A stretch of DNA of 46,972 bases from an uncultured Alphaproteobacteria bacterium (GTDB lineage: Bacteria; Pseudomonadota; Alphaproteobacteria; Bin95). The translations under genes and the position numbers were made by a program. Numbering within the stretch: the stretch's first letter is position 1; every line of letters begins with the position of its first letter. The DNA lies in the NCBI GenBank assembly GCA_938083135.1, contig CALLKY010000134.1, positions 1 to 46,972 of the forward strand, written 5' to 3'. The notes beneath the pieces were generated by a model. The model was not told where the DNA came from, ran no database searches, and saw only the letters and a list, made by a program, of their open reading frames with translations. Positions 26,384 to 35,365 of this stretch are shown here, in pieces.

Positions 26384-27949
26384 CTAACCATTCGCCAGTC
26401 CATCACGCAATTCGCGGCGCAGAATCTTGCCCGACGCAGATTTCGGGATCGCGTCCATGAACGTCACCTGCCGGATGTGCTTGTAGTTCGCCAAACGCTC
26501 CGCCGCGTGCGCCATAACGGCCTCAGACGTTAGCGATTGACCTGTTGCGATCACAACAAAGGCCGCCGGAAGCTCACCCGCCTCGTCATCTGGCACGCCA
26601 ATAACCGCAGCGTCGGCGATGGATGGGTGGGACAGCAGAACATCCTCTAGTTCTGCCGGGGCAACCTGGAAGCCCTTATATTTGATCAGCTCTTTCAAGC
26701 GATCACGAATGTAGAGGTAGCCGTCTGCATCAAAGCAAGCGAGATCGCCAGTTTTCAGCCATCCTTCACCGTCTAGGGTTGCAGCAGTGGCTTCAGGATT
26801 ATTCAGATAGCCAAGCATGACCTGCGCGCCCTGTACCCAAAGCTCGCCTTCTTCATCAACGCCTTTATCGGCACCCGTTTCAGGGTCCACAATCCGGGAC
26901 CGCGTGCCCGGTAGCGAAAGCCCAACCGCACCTGCCCGCACCGTCTTCAATGACATCAGGTGCGAGGCCGGGCTGAGTTCCGTCATGCCATAGCCTTGCA
27001 GTACCTGCACATTCAGCCGCTTGGCACAGGCTGCCGCAGCATCTTCGCCCAAGGGTGCTGCTGCGGAAAAGATGCTGTGGAGCTTGCTCATATCAAACGC
27101 ATCGACCAGCGGGTGCTGCGCCAATGCAATCGCAACCGGCGGTGCCACGAACATACGTGGTGCAGCGTGATCCTGGGTCAGCCTGAGAAACAATTCTAAA
27201 TCAAACCGGGGCATGGTGATGATCAACCCACCTGCTGCCAGATAGGGATTCAGCAGTGCATTCAGGCCGTAGATATGGAAGAACGGCAGGAACACGACTG
27301 TCGGCTCACCTGGCTCAATCTGAAAAACCTCCAATATCTGATCCACATTGGTGGACATGCTTCGGTGCGTCAGGATCACGCCTTTTGGAAGGCCCGTGGT
27401 GCCGGATGAATAGGGTAGTGCTGCCGGGTGGGTGTCCAGATCAACCGGTGCCTGTTTCTCTAGCGGATCGCCCATCATGGCGCTCAACGGAAACACATCG
27501 CCACCGCCCTCTCCACCCATCAGGATGATTGTCTCGACGCTTGATTCCGCGGCCGCAGCCCGCGCGACTTCCAGGCAAGCCGGTGCGGTAATCAGCACCG
27601 TGGCCCCCGCATCCTGTAGCTGATGCTTGACCTCATAGGACGTATAGGACGGATTGACCGGTGTGACCGTACCGCCCGCCCAGGTGACCCCATGAAATGC
27701 CACGCAATAGTCCGGCATGTTCGGTGCCATGATCGCAACAATCACACCAGCGCCCAGCCCGCGCGCCGTAAGCCCACCTGCCAAGCGCTTCACCTGGTCC
27801 ACGAGTTCTGCACCCGTAAGGGATGCGCCCGTCGCGCCATCAATTAGGCATACCGCATCCATGCGACCTTCCAGGCCAGCAAATACACGCTCCGTGATCG
27901 TCAACGTGCTCGGCGGGATATCGCCATAAGGGCTTTCGAATACGGCCAT
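26384..27949 (-). CDS. acyl-CoA ligase (ANL superfamily, 4-coumarate-CoA ligase-like)
   Basis: A 521-residue adenylating enzyme with all core motifs: YSSGTTGLPKGVIL (A3, P-loop), LQGYGMTELSP (A5), WLKTGDLACFDADGYLYIRDRLKELIKYKG (A7-A8) and KSASGKILRREL with the A10 catalytic lysine. It activates a carboxylic acid with ATP and joins it to CoA. The 4-coumarate/medium-chain type of motif suggests an aromatic or branched acid, but specificity is open. It leads the three-gene minus-strand operon and is divergent from the MOSC gene over 160 bases. Confidence 0.94.
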   Translation of the reverse strand: MAVFESPYGDIPPSTLTITERVFAGLEGRMDAVCLIDGATGASLTGAELVDQVKRLAGGLTARGLGAGVIVAIMAPNMPDYCVAFHGVTWAGGTVTPVNPSYTSYEVKHQLQDAGATVLITAPACLEVARAAAAESSVETIILMGGEGGGDVFPLSAMMGDPLEKQAPVDLDTHPAALPYSSGTTGLPKGVILTHRSMSTNVDQILEVFQIEPGEPTVVFLPFFHIYGLNALLNPYLAAGGLIITMPRFDLELFLRLTQDHAAPRMFVAPPVAIALAQHPLVDAFDMSKLHSIFSAAAPLGEDAAAACAKRLNVQVLQGYGMTELSPASHLMSLKTVRAGAVGLSLPGTRSRIVDPETGADKGVDEEGELWVQGAQVMLGYLNNPEATAATLDGEGWLKTGDLACFDADGYLYIRDRLKELIKYKGFQVAPAELEDVLLSHPSIADAAVIGVPDDEAGELPAAFVVIATGQSLTSEAVMAHAAERLANYKHIRQVTFMDAIPKSASGKILRRELRDGLANG

Positions 27950-28109
27950 GCTTCTATCCTATTGCTGCAACACACTGGCAGGATCGTGACGCATGGCGCT
28001 AATTTCGGCAATCAGATCTTTCCATTGGGCTTCTCCCAAGGGACACGCTTATGCCATGCTTGAGCGGCAATAGTTTAGCTTGAGCCCACATATCCAAAAG
28101 GAACGCCCG

Positions 28110-28661
28110 ATGGCCCGCCACCTAAACAAAGAAGAACTTGCCGCTGGCCTGCCCGAAATCCTGAATTCACCCAAGGACAAAGGCCCTATTGAATCGATTA
28201 CTGTGCGCCCCGCCTCTGAGCAGCGTCGCACCGTCAACAGTGTCGCGATCAGCCTGGCAGGCGGGGTTGAAGGCGATCACTGGGCACAAGGCTGCTGGAA
28301 ATCCACAGACGCGGGTGAGCCACACCCGGATGTGCAGATCTGCATGATGAATTCCCGCTGCATTGATCTGATTGCCGGCAACAAGGATAATTGGGCACCA
28401 GCAGGCGATAACCTGTTCATCGACATGGACCTGACGCCAGACAACCTGCCGCCCGGAACCCGCATCGCCATGGGCACCGCAATCCTGGAAATTACAGATA
28501 CAGCGCACAAAGGCTGCGCCAAGTTCATCGAACGCTATGGCCGCGACGCCTGTGTCTTCGTCAATGTCGGTGACGGCGACCGCTACAAACTCCGCGGCAT
28601 CTATGGCCGCGTCGTCCAAGACGGCGTCATCTCTGTCGGTGATTTGGTGACAAAGCTGTAA
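28110..28661 (+). CDS. MOSC domain protein
   Basis: A 183-residue protein beginning at ATG 28110 after AAAAGGA; an in-frame upstream start lacks a ribosome site. The MOSC beta-barrel signatures are GGVEGDHWAQGC, NLFIDMDLTPDNLPPGTRI and TDTAHKGCAKFIERYG with the invariant cysteine. MOSC domains bind sulfur-carrier or molybdenum-cofactor ligands. Stand-alone short ones are sulfurtransferase-like proteins of unproved role. It converges on the DsbA-fold isomerase gene. Confidence 0.85.
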   Translation: MARHLNKEELAAGLPEILNSPKDKGPIESITVRPASEQRRTVNSVAISLAGGVEGDHWAQGCWKSTDAGEPHPDVQICMMNSRCIDLIAGNKDNWAPAGDNLFIDMDLTPDNLPPGTRIAMGTAILEITDTAHKGCAKFIERYGRDACVFVNVGDGDRYKLRGIYGRVVQDGVISVGDLVTKL

Positions 28662-28676
28662 GCGCAAAATTCCAGG

Positions 28677-29303
28677 CTATTTGCGTGGCCATTCGCCCTT
28701 GAATGGCTGTTTCAGGGCGCGTTCGACCAATTCCAAGCGGTCCTGGCCGTAGAACATGTCGCCGTCCACGAAATATGTCGGCGAGCCGAATACGCTGCGG
28801 GCGATCGCTTCTTCTGTGTTTGCTTTGTATACGGCAATGACGGCTGGAACTTCTGCCGATTGGAATAGTGGATCAGCCGCGATGCCGACATCTTTGCAAA
28901 TGGCAGTGAGGGTTGGGCGGTCGGCCAGGTCTGCGTCATCGCGCCAATGGGCTTCCAGCATGCGGTGCGCCAAAGCGTCAGCATCTAGCTTCTGGTCTTG
29001 CGCCGCGATCAGCATTCCGTTCGCAAGGGCCGGATCATTGTGATGATGCGTGGGGATGCCGTTCATCACGGGGGCGTTGCGATATTCGGCCCACCGGTCA
29101 ATTTCACGCCCGAAATAATATGCGCGATGATTTGGCGGGCGGTTCCGGGTGTCACTGGACCCGACGCCAGGAATGCCGATCCGCAGATCATAGGGCCGGT
29201 GCACAATCGTCCGTCCCGCCGCTTTCGCGATATCCATAAACCGCTGTGAGCCCAGATAGGCGAAGGCGGAATGTGCGGAATAGAAATACTCGATCACGGC
29301 CAT
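28677..29303 (-). CDS. 2-hydroxychromene-2-carboxylate isomerase-like (DsbA fold)
   Basis: A 208-residue protein. The N-terminal IEYFYSAHSAFAYLGSQRF has serine where thioredoxin-fold relatives have CxxC, as in kappa-GST/2-hydroxychromene-2-carboxylate isomerases. The C-terminal SVFGSPTYFVDGDMFYGQDRLELVERAL is the usual cis-proline and final-helix region. It would use glutathione to isomerise an aromatic intermediate. Start chosen at 29303, which has AAGGA about ten bases before it; an alternative ATG lies six codons upstream at 29321. Confidence 0.88.
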   Translation of the reverse strand: MAVIEYFYSAHSAFAYLGSQRFMDIAKAAGRTIVHRPYDLRIGIPGVGSSDTRNRPPNHRAYYFGREIDRWAEYRNAPVMNGIPTHHHNDPALANGMLIAAQDQKLDADALAHRMLEAHWRDDADLADRPTLTAICKDVGIAADPLFQSAEVPAVIAVYKANTEEAIARSVFGSPTYFVDGDMFYGQDRLELVERALKQPFKGEWPRK

Positions 29304-29384
29304 AGTCGATGCGTCCTTCATTGATTTGCCAGAGACATTATCCCAAGCCAGAGTGCGAGGCTATCGAAGCGGAGATGAAAGCCT

Positions 29385-30563
29385 ATGAGCGACGATTTAT
29401 GGCTGGTGACCCCATCTGGCCAGCGCGGCGACGGTGCCTGGATCGATGATGTATTGGTCGAGCGCGCCGCGGAATCCGGGCTGGAATGGCGCTATTCTGC
29501 GGCAGGCAACTTCCCGCGCGAACGCATCGAAGTGATCCGGGATAAGCCCCAGGCCGAAATCGAACGCCTATATTATCGACGTGGATGGACGGATGGGCTG
29601 CCCATTGTTCTGCCAACCCAAGCCCGCGTCAAAGCCATGCTGCGACGCGCCCGCGTACCCGCCGACAAAATGCTTGGCGAGGCCGAGCCCTTGTTCGGCC
29701 AAGCCACAGCAGAAAAAGCCGCCGCAAATGCCGTTATGGCCGGATGTGACGCCGTGCATTTTCCATTCGTACTGGCCGCGCTCGAATCCGTACTGGACCC
29801 AACCTTCAATCTGCGCGGCGTGCAGACGACCGACGAGAATGTCGCCCCGCTGCTACTGCTATCCGGCCCGGACCTCGAAAAGGTTGATATATTCGGCGGC
29901 GTTGGCGCGCTTGGGCCTGGATGGCGGGGTAATATGGTGATTGGGCGTGCGCTCCGCCTTGCGATGCAGAACCTTGGTGGCGGATGGCCAGGTGCCACGA
30001 CGCTGGCAGGTCTTGGGCAGCCAGGGCGGCTTTGGCTGGTCTTGCCGGAGAACCAAGCATCATCACCCTGGCCAAGCCTGCGTGAACGCGAAGGCTACGC
30101 CAAGGACGAAACGCTGATGCTCACGCTACGGGCAGAAGCCACAGTGACAGTGACAGGCCGCATTGATGACCTTGGCAACGTCATGCGCTCCTCACTCTCC
30201 GCCTTCAGCCGCCTGCACGGCGGCCATTGCGCGGTTGCTATTGCGCCGTTCGTGGCGAAGGCTTTGGCGGATGATGGATGGAGCGAGGCAGATGTGCGCC
30301 AACGCCTATGGGCGCTTTCCCGGGCGGATACGGATGACTATGCCCGAAGCTGGATCCGGGCGGAACTGAAGCCGCGCACCGGCATTGCAGAGTGGGCGGA
30401 CGCTGCCCTATCGGCAGGCCATCAGCCGCCTGCTGTTGAGAGCCCGGATCATATCGTTCTGGTGGTTGCGGGGGCGGACGCGGCCATTCCGCAACATGCT
30501 TATTTCCCAACTTGGGGCTTCCCAGAGGCCAGGATCGCCAAGCGCATCAAACGCATTGATTGA
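29385..30563 (+). CDS. conserved protein of unnamed function
   Basis: A 392-residue protein. It resembles a widespread family of unnamed bacterial proteins I know only by pattern. Shared segments are RRGWTDGLPIVLPT, ATAEKAAANAVMAGCDAVHFPFVLAAL, FNLRGVQTTDENVAPLLLLSGP and GNMVIGRALRLAMQNLGGGWPG. I weakly associate the family with UGSC-type (seleno)proteins, which is from memory and not shown here. One conserved cysteine (in VMAGC) could be functional. There is no signal peptide or membrane segment. It is divergent from the DsbA-fold isomerase and followed by a strong terminator shared with convergent hppA. Confidence 0.7.
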   Translation: MSDDLWLVTPSGQRGDGAWIDDVLVERAAESGLEWRYSAAGNFPRERIEVIRDKPQAEIERLYYRRGWTDGLPIVLPTQARVKAMLRRARVPADKMLGEAEPLFGQATAEKAAANAVMAGCDAVHFPFVLAALESVLDPTFNLRGVQTTDENVAPLLLLSGPDLEKVDIFGGVGALGPGWRGNMVIGRALRLAMQNLGGGWPGATTLAGLGQPGRLWLVLPENQASSPWPSLREREGYAKDETLMLTLRAEATVTVTGRIDDLGNVMRSSLSAFSRLHGGHCAVAIAPFVAKALADDGWSEADVRQRLWALSRADTDDYARSWIRAELKPRTGIAEWADAALSAGHQPPAVESPDHIVLVVAGADAAIPQHAYFPTWGFPEARIAKRIKRID

Positions 30564-30571
30564 TCGGCCAC

Positions 30572-30608
30572 AAAGAAAAACCCCCGCCACCGTTTCCGGC
30601 AGCGGGGG
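30572..30608 (-). terminator. strong intrinsic terminator of hppA
   Basis: On the minus strand CCCCCGC pairs with GCGGGGG and an inner CCG with CGG around a GAAA tetraloop, followed by TTTTTCTTT. It lies 28 bases past the hppA stop. The stem is also readable on the plus strand, where it may stop the convergent gene at 30563, though that side lacks a T-run. Confidence 0.88.
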
Positions 30609-30635
30609 CTCATCAGGTCGCTGAGAGCGGCTGGC

Positions 30636-32744
30636 TTAGTGCGCCAGGATCGCCAGCAGCAGCAAGGCCACGATGTTCGTGATCTTGATCATCGGGTTAA
30701 CGGCTGGGCCGGCGGTGTCCTTGTACGGATCACCAACGGTGTCGCCTGTCACAGCAGCTTTATGGGCTTCTGAACCCTTGCCGCCGTGGTTGCCGTCTTC
30801 AATGTACTTCTTCGCGTTGTCCCAGGCGCCGCCGCCAGCAGTCATGCTGATAGCGACATAAAGGCCCGTTACGATCACACCAAGGAGCATTGCGCCAAGG
30901 GCTGCGAAACCGGCTGACTTGCCCGCGATCGCGTAGATCACGAAGTACAGCACGATCGGAGCCAGAACTGGCAGCAGCGATGGAATAATCATTTCCTTAA
31001 TCGCGGCTTTGGTCAGCAAGTCAACGCATTTGTCATACTGCGGACGGCCAGTGCCTTCCATGATGCCCGGGATTTCGCGGAACTGACGGCGCACTTCCTC
31101 AACAACGGAGCCAGCGGCGCGGCCAACGGCCGTCATCGACATAGCACCGAACAGGAAGGGCAGCAGCCCACCAAAGAACAGGCCAACCACAACATACGGG
31201 TTGTTCAGGGAGAAGTTCGGCTTCACACCTTCGAAGAACGGATACGTCGCGGCATTGGCTGCGAAGTATTCCAGATCCGCCGTGTAAGCGCCGAACAGGA
31301 TCAACGCGCCGAGGCCAGCAGAACCAATGGCATAACCCTTGGTGACAGCCTTCGTCGTGTTGCCAACAGCATCCAGCGCGTCCGTGGTATTACGAACTTC
31401 TTCGGGCAGGTCTGCCATTTCGGCAATGCCGCCAGCGTTATCCGTAACCGGGCCGTAAGCGTCGAGCGCCACAACCATGCCAGCGAGCGCCAACATGGCG
31501 GTAACCGCGATGGCGATGCCGAAGATGCCAGCGATCATGAACGTCAGCACAATGGCGACGCAGATGACCAGAGCCGGACCCGCCGTCGCTTCCATAGAGA
31601 CCGCGAGGCCCTGGATGACATTGGTGCCGTGACCGGTGGTAGATGCCTGGGCAACACTACGAACCGGGCGATATTCGGTGCCGGTGTAGTATTCCGTGAT
31701 CCAGATGATCAGGCCAGTAACGACCACGCCGATCACTGCGCAAGCGAAGAGACCGCCGCCCGTGAATGTCGTGCCGTTCGCTGTGAATGCTGTGCCGAGG
31801 CCTAGAATCCATGCCGTTGCTGCGAAGATGAACAGCAGCGCCAAAACCGACGAGACGATGAAGCCTTTATACAGCGCGCCCATAATGTTGTTGGATGCGC
31901 CAAGCTTCACGAAGTAGGTGCCGATAATGGAGGCGATAATAGAAACGCCACCAATCATCAGCGGGTACATCAGCATCTGTGATTCTTGGGCGGTGCCGCC
32001 AAAGAAGATCAGGCCAAGGACCATCGTTGCAACGACGGAGACCGCATAGGTCTCAAACAAATCGGCGGCCATGCCAGCGCAATCGCCGACATTGTCACCA
32101 ACGTTATCCGCGATAACCGCAGGGTTACGGGGATCATCCTCAGGAATGCCAGCTTCGACCTTACCAACCAGGTCAGCGCCAACGTCTGCGCCTTTGGTGA
32201 AGATGCCGCCGCCGAGACGCGCAAAGATGGAAATAAGCGATGCGCCAAAGCCAAGCGCAACGAGCGGATCAATCAAGGAGCGGCCTTCGGCACCCATGCT
32301 CTGCAGCACACCGTAGTAACCAGCAACGCCCAGAAGCGCCAAGCCAGCAACCAGCATGCCTGTGACAGCGCCGGATTTGAACGCAATGTCCAGGCCCTTC
32401 GCGAGGCCGTGACGCGCCGCTTCAGCCGTCCGCACGTTAGCGCGGACAGAGACGATCATGCCAATATAACCGGCAGCGCCGGAAAGCCCTGCGCCAATGG
32501 CGAAGCCAAGGGCAGATTTAAAGCCGAGCAGGATGAAGGTCAGCACAAAAATGACTGCGCCAACAACGCCAATCGCCATGTACTGGCGCTTCAAATAGGC
32601 AGCAGCGCCTTCCTGAATGGCTTGCGCGATTTCTTGCATACGAGCGTTGCCGGCGTCAGCCGCCAGGACTGCCCGTCCGGTGAGAATGCCGTACAGAACT
32701 GCAGCCAAGCCGCAGAGCAATACGATTGTATAGGCCAGGGTCAT
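30636..32744 (-). CDS. hppA: membrane proton-translocating pyrophosphatase, K+-independent type
   Basis: A 702-residue integral membrane pump coupling pyrophosphate hydrolysis to proton export, with about 16 predicted membrane helices. The substrate-site segment [13 protein letters not shown] and [21 protein letters not shown] are the invariant pyrophosphatase motifs. [18 protein letters not shown] has lysine after GNTT, where K+-dependent enzymes have alanine, so K+ should not be needed. The start is taken at ATG 32744, eight bases after GGAGGGG. The frame runs 74 codons further upstream, but that part is not conserved-looking. It has its own terminator. Confidence 0.96.
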   Translation of the reverse strand: MTLAYTIVLLCGLAAVLYGILTGRAVLAADAGNARMQEIAQAIQEGAAAYLKRQYMAIGVVGAVIFVLTFILLGFKSALGFAIGAGLSGAAGYIGMIVSVRANVRTAEAARHGLAKGLDIAFKSGAVTGMLVAGLALLGVAGYYGVLQSMGAEGRSLIDPLVALGFGASLISIFARLGGGIFTKGADVGADLVGKVEAGIPEDDPRNPAVIADNVGDNVGDCAGMAADLFETYAVSVVATMVLGLIFFGGTAQESQMLMYPLMIGGVSIIASIIGTYFVKLGASNNIMGALYKGFIVSSVLALLFIFAATAWILGLGTAFTANGTTFTGGGLFACAVIGVVVTGLIIWITEYYTGTEYRPVRSVAQASTTGHGTNVIQGLAVSMEATAGPALVICVAIVLTFMIAGIFGIAIAVTAMLALAGMVVALDAYGPVTDNAGGIAEMADLPEEVRNTTDALDAVGNTTKAVTKGYAIGSAGLGALILFGAYTADLEYFAANAATYPFFEGVKPNFSLNNPYVVVGLFFGGLLPFLFGAMSMTAVGRAAGSVVEEVRRQFREIPGIMEGTGRPQYDKCVDLLTKAAIKEMIIPSLLPVLAPIVLYFVIYAIAGKSAGFAALGAMLLGVIVTGLYVAISMTAGGGAWDNAKKYIEDGNHGGKGSEAHKAAVTGDTVGDPYKDTAGPAVNPMIKITNIVALLLLAILAH

Positions 32745-33054
32745 CGGTAAAGGCCCCTCCGATTGATTTGTTTTCAGGTCACACAAAACGCGCCGCGATC
32801 CCCCCATTACTGGGCCTCGCAGCGCATGTGTGACGGCTATGCCAGAACCGGCGCCGCTGCGCAAGTTTGCGGCGCTGCGACAAAGGTGTGCCAAGGGTGC
32901 AGCGAACGGGTCACCCAAGACAAAGATTACGCGCCAATATACTGCCATCAAAAACAGCAGTTGCAACTAAGCCAATCGCGTAATCGACCTGCAGTTTATA
33001 TATGGCTTATGGTTTCGCCGGTGCTAGGGTAACGACCCAAGAAAGGCGATGGTT
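32745..33054. other. divergent region upstream of hppA
   Basis: This 310-base stretch between hppA and the small membrane protein gene has no convincing gene; an 89-codon plus-strand frame lacks any protein-like pattern. It contains the hppA ribosome site, an inverted repeat GCGCCGC / GCGGCGC (32851-32857 and 32869-32875), and an AT-rich TTTATATAT just before the small gene that may be promoter. Confidence 0.6.
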
Positions 33055-33258
33055 ATGGCTGACAAAGAACGCTCAATTGCCGGAAATAGGGCTGAGGACA
33101 GAACAGGCCGACATCGGGTGCTTTCAGGCAACCGTGGTAGTGAATTCAGCCCTGTATCTTTTCTGATCGGAGCTCTCGTCGTCGCGGCGATTATTGCAGT
33201 GGTCTACTTCACGGGCGGACTTGGCGATCCGAACACAGTGCTAGAGATTAATCCCTAA
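33055..33258 (+). CDS. small single-pass membrane protein
   Basis: A 67-residue protein from ATG 33055, which has AAAGG at about eight bases; an ATG two codons earlier is too close to that site. A basic, polar N-terminal half (ADKERSIAGNRAEDRTGRHR) is followed by one hydrophobic helix, VSFLIGALVVAAIIAVVYF, then a short tail. I do not recognise the family. It is divergent from hppA and convergent to the enoyl-CoA hydratase gene. Confidence 0.6.
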   Translation: MADKERSIAGNRAEDRTGRHRVLSGNRGSEFSPVSFLIGALVVAAIIAVVYFTGGLGDPNTVLEINP

Positions 33259-33310
33259 TTCGACACCTTGAGACATACTCATCCCAACTGGAAGACATAC
33301 CTAATTTAGC

Positions 33311-34087
33311 TTACTCGCCTTTGAACACAGGCTTCCGCTTTTCCATGAACGCCACGCGCCCTTCATTATAGTCGTAGGAGTCCGAGGCCAGAGCCCGCAG
33401 GTCCTCGTAACCATCGCGGACATCAGCGATCTTGCCAGCGGAGATGGCGTTAATGGCCACTTTCGCACCTCGCACTGATAATGGCGCGCGCTCTGCGATA
33501 TGGGCGGCAAAGGCCAGTGATGCCGCCATAGGGTCGTCTACAATTTCGTCCAGCAGGTTCAGTTCAACCGCTTCTTCCGCTTCAAAATAGTCGCCAGAGA
33601 ACAGAATGCGCTTGGCATTTGATGCGCCGACGACAGTCGCCAGCATCTGGGTTTCTTCCATCGAGTACACAACGGACAAGCGCGCTGCCGGAATGCCCAT
33701 TTTGGTTTTCGCGTCACCGATACGGAAATCACACGCAACCGCAAGCCCGCACCCGCCGCCAATGGCGGAACCACGGATCGCCGCGATCACCGGCTTTGGA
33801 ATGGTGTTAATCGCAATTTCAGCCGCATCAACATCTGCCGAATAGATCGCAGCCGCTTCAGCATTATTCCGCGCCGTTGCAAACTCGCTGATATCCGCCC
33901 CCGCGCAGAAGTGATCCCCCTCGCCCGTCAAGATGATAACCCGCGCCTTTGGATCATCCCTAAGCGCCGTGAATGTCTGCCCCAGTCCTTGCCACATCGC
34001 TTGTGTGCAGGCATTCCGCCGCTCAACATGGGAAATCGTGACGATGGCTACGCCGTCTGGGCGGATGTCATGGGTAATGGCGGGCAT
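33311..34087 (-). CDS. enoyl-CoA hydratase/isomerase family protein
   Basis: A 258-residue crotonase-fold protein: VERRNACTQAM, ARVIILTGEGDHFCAGADISEF (first oxyanion-hole strand), then PKPVIAAIRGSAIGGGCGLAVACDFRIGDAKTKMGIPAARLSV (second oxyanion hole and active-site helix). It would hydrate a 2-enoyl-CoA or carry out a related CoA-thioester reaction. The first catalytic glutamate position is not clear to me, so the exact reaction is open. Divergent, across 111 bases with a short dyad, from a CoA-transferase gene, which suggests joint function in acyl-CoA metabolism. Confidence 0.9.
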   Translation of the reverse strand: MPAITHDIRPDGVAIVTISHVERRNACTQAMWQGLGQTFTALRDDPKARVIILTGEGDHFCAGADISEFATARNNAEAAAIYSADVDAAEIAINTIPKPVIAAIRGSAIGGGCGLAVACDFRIGDAKTKMGIPAARLSVVYSMEETQMLATVVGASNAKRILFSGDYFEAEEAVELNLLDEIVDDPMAASLAFAAHIAERAPLSVRGAKVAINAISAGKIADVRDGYEDLRALASDSYDYNEGRVAFMEKRKPVFKGE

Positions 34088-34139
34088 TGGAAAACCTTGT
34101 GCGTCGGAATTGAATGCCCCATCGTTGCCAAGCAGCAGC

Positions 34140-34155
34140 CATGTTTGTCAACATG
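34140..34155. promoter_or_regulatory. 16-base dyad between hydratase and CoA-transferase genes
   Basis: CATGTT (34140-34145) and AACATG (34150-34155) form perfect arms around TGTC in the 111-base divergent region. The place and size suit an operator acting on one or both promoters. Confidence 0.35.
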
Positions 34156-34198
34156 CAGACTGAACCTATCGAGCGACCTGCACACGGAGATGACGCCC

Positions 34199-35365
34199 AT
34201 GCCCGGCGCACTGGACGGCCTGAAGGTCGTAGATTTCACAAGCCACCTGTCCGGCCCTTACTGCGCCATGATCCTGGCAGACCAGGGGGCGGACGTCATA
34301 AAAATCGAAAAGCCGGGGAAAGGTGACGACCTCCGCCAATCACCGCCCTTCGTTGCGGGTGAAGGCGCGCCGTTCATGCTTTGGAACCGCAATAAGCGCT
34401 CCATCGCGCTTGATCTAAAAAATCCTGATGACCTAGCCACGGCTTTGACACTTATCGATAGCGCGGACGTGATGGTTGAAAATATGCGCCCCGGCGTCGC
34501 TGAACGGATTGGCATTGGGTATGCCGCCATGGCAGAGCGCAACCCTGGTCTCGTGTACTGCTCCATTTCAGGCTTCGGACAGACCGGCCCCTACAGCAAA
34601 CGCGGCGGGTTTGATCTGGTAGCCCAGGCAATGTCTGGCCTGATGACGATCAACGGCCCGCCAGAGGGCGGTCCATACCGCCTGCCCATTGCGATTTCTG
34701 ATGTGGCGGCTGGCATGAACGGTGCAATCGGCGTGCTTTCGGCCCTGCAACACAAGAACAAGACCGGCGAGGGCCAGCAGGTGGATGTGTCCCTGCTGGA
34801 TTCAGCACTGTCCATGTGCGTGTACGAAGCGGCGAGCGTGTTCGCGACCGGTGAAAAACCAGAGCGGCTTGGCCAAGGCCATCGTGGCTCCGCGCCCTAT
34901 CAGATTTTTCCAACCCAGAATGGCTGGTTCGCACTAGGTGCCTCCCAGCAAAGGTTCTGGGAGCAGACGTGTGAGGTGATTGGCGCTGCCCACCTGCTGG
35001 ATGACGCACGGTTCAAAGTGAAAGCAGACAGAGTCGCCAGGCAGCAGGAGCTCGCTGAGTTGCTCGCACCCTACTTCCAGAAACAAACGACAGAGCATTG
35101 GTTCGAAGCGCTAGATGCGCTCAATATCCCCTGCGGGCCCGTCATGGATCATCTGCAAACGCTAAGCGATCCGCATATTCTGGCGCGGGATATGGTGGCG
35201 CCGGTGGATCATGCGGTTGCCGGAAAAACCAAAACACTTGGAACGCCCATAAAGCTCTCGAAAACGCCAGGCGGTGTCAGGAACGCAGCTCCAGCCCTTG
35301 GCCAGCATGATGAGGAAATCCGCGCTGAAGCAGCCGCCCGCCAAAGCCAGGATGCCGCAGAATGA
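34199..35365 (+). CDS. class III CoA-transferase (CaiB/BaiF family)
   Basis: A 388-residue protein. The start at ATG 34199 is chosen because GGAG lies nine bases before it; an earlier ATG at 34190 touches the ribosome site. LDGLKVVDFTSHLSGPYCAMILADQGADVIKIE and NRNKRSIALDLKNP mark the family. The catalytic aspartate should be in RGGFDLVAQAMSGLM. It is a second CaiB/BaiF member besides that at 16800-18023; the two share the fold motifs but are clearly different genes. It overlaps the next gene by ATGA. A racemase-like role (alpha-methylacyl-CoA racemase family) is also possible. Confidence 0.92.
   Translation: MPGALDGLKVVDFTSHLSGPYCAMILADQGADVIKIEKPGKGDDLRQSPPFVAGEGAPFMLWNRNKRSIALDLKNPDDLATALTLIDSADVMVENMRPGVAERIGIGYAAMAERNPGLVYCSISGFGQTGPYSKRGGFDLVAQAMSGLMTINGPPEGGPYRLPIAISDVAAGMNGAIGVLSALQHKNKTGEGQQVDVSLLDSALSMCVYEAASVFATGEKPERLGQGHRGSAPYQIFPTQNGWFALGASQQRFWEQTCEVIGAAHLLDDARFKVKADRVARQQELAELLAPYFQKQTTEHWFEALDALNIPCGPVMDHLQTLSDPHILARDMVAPVDHAVAGKTKTLGTPIKLSKTPGGVRNAAPALGQHDEEIRAEAAARQSQDAAE

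Noticed and set aside
32763-33032. An 89-codon plus-strand frame in the hppA upstream region
   Set aside because: The translation has no protein-like pattern, has no ribosome site and overlaps the hppA 5' region.
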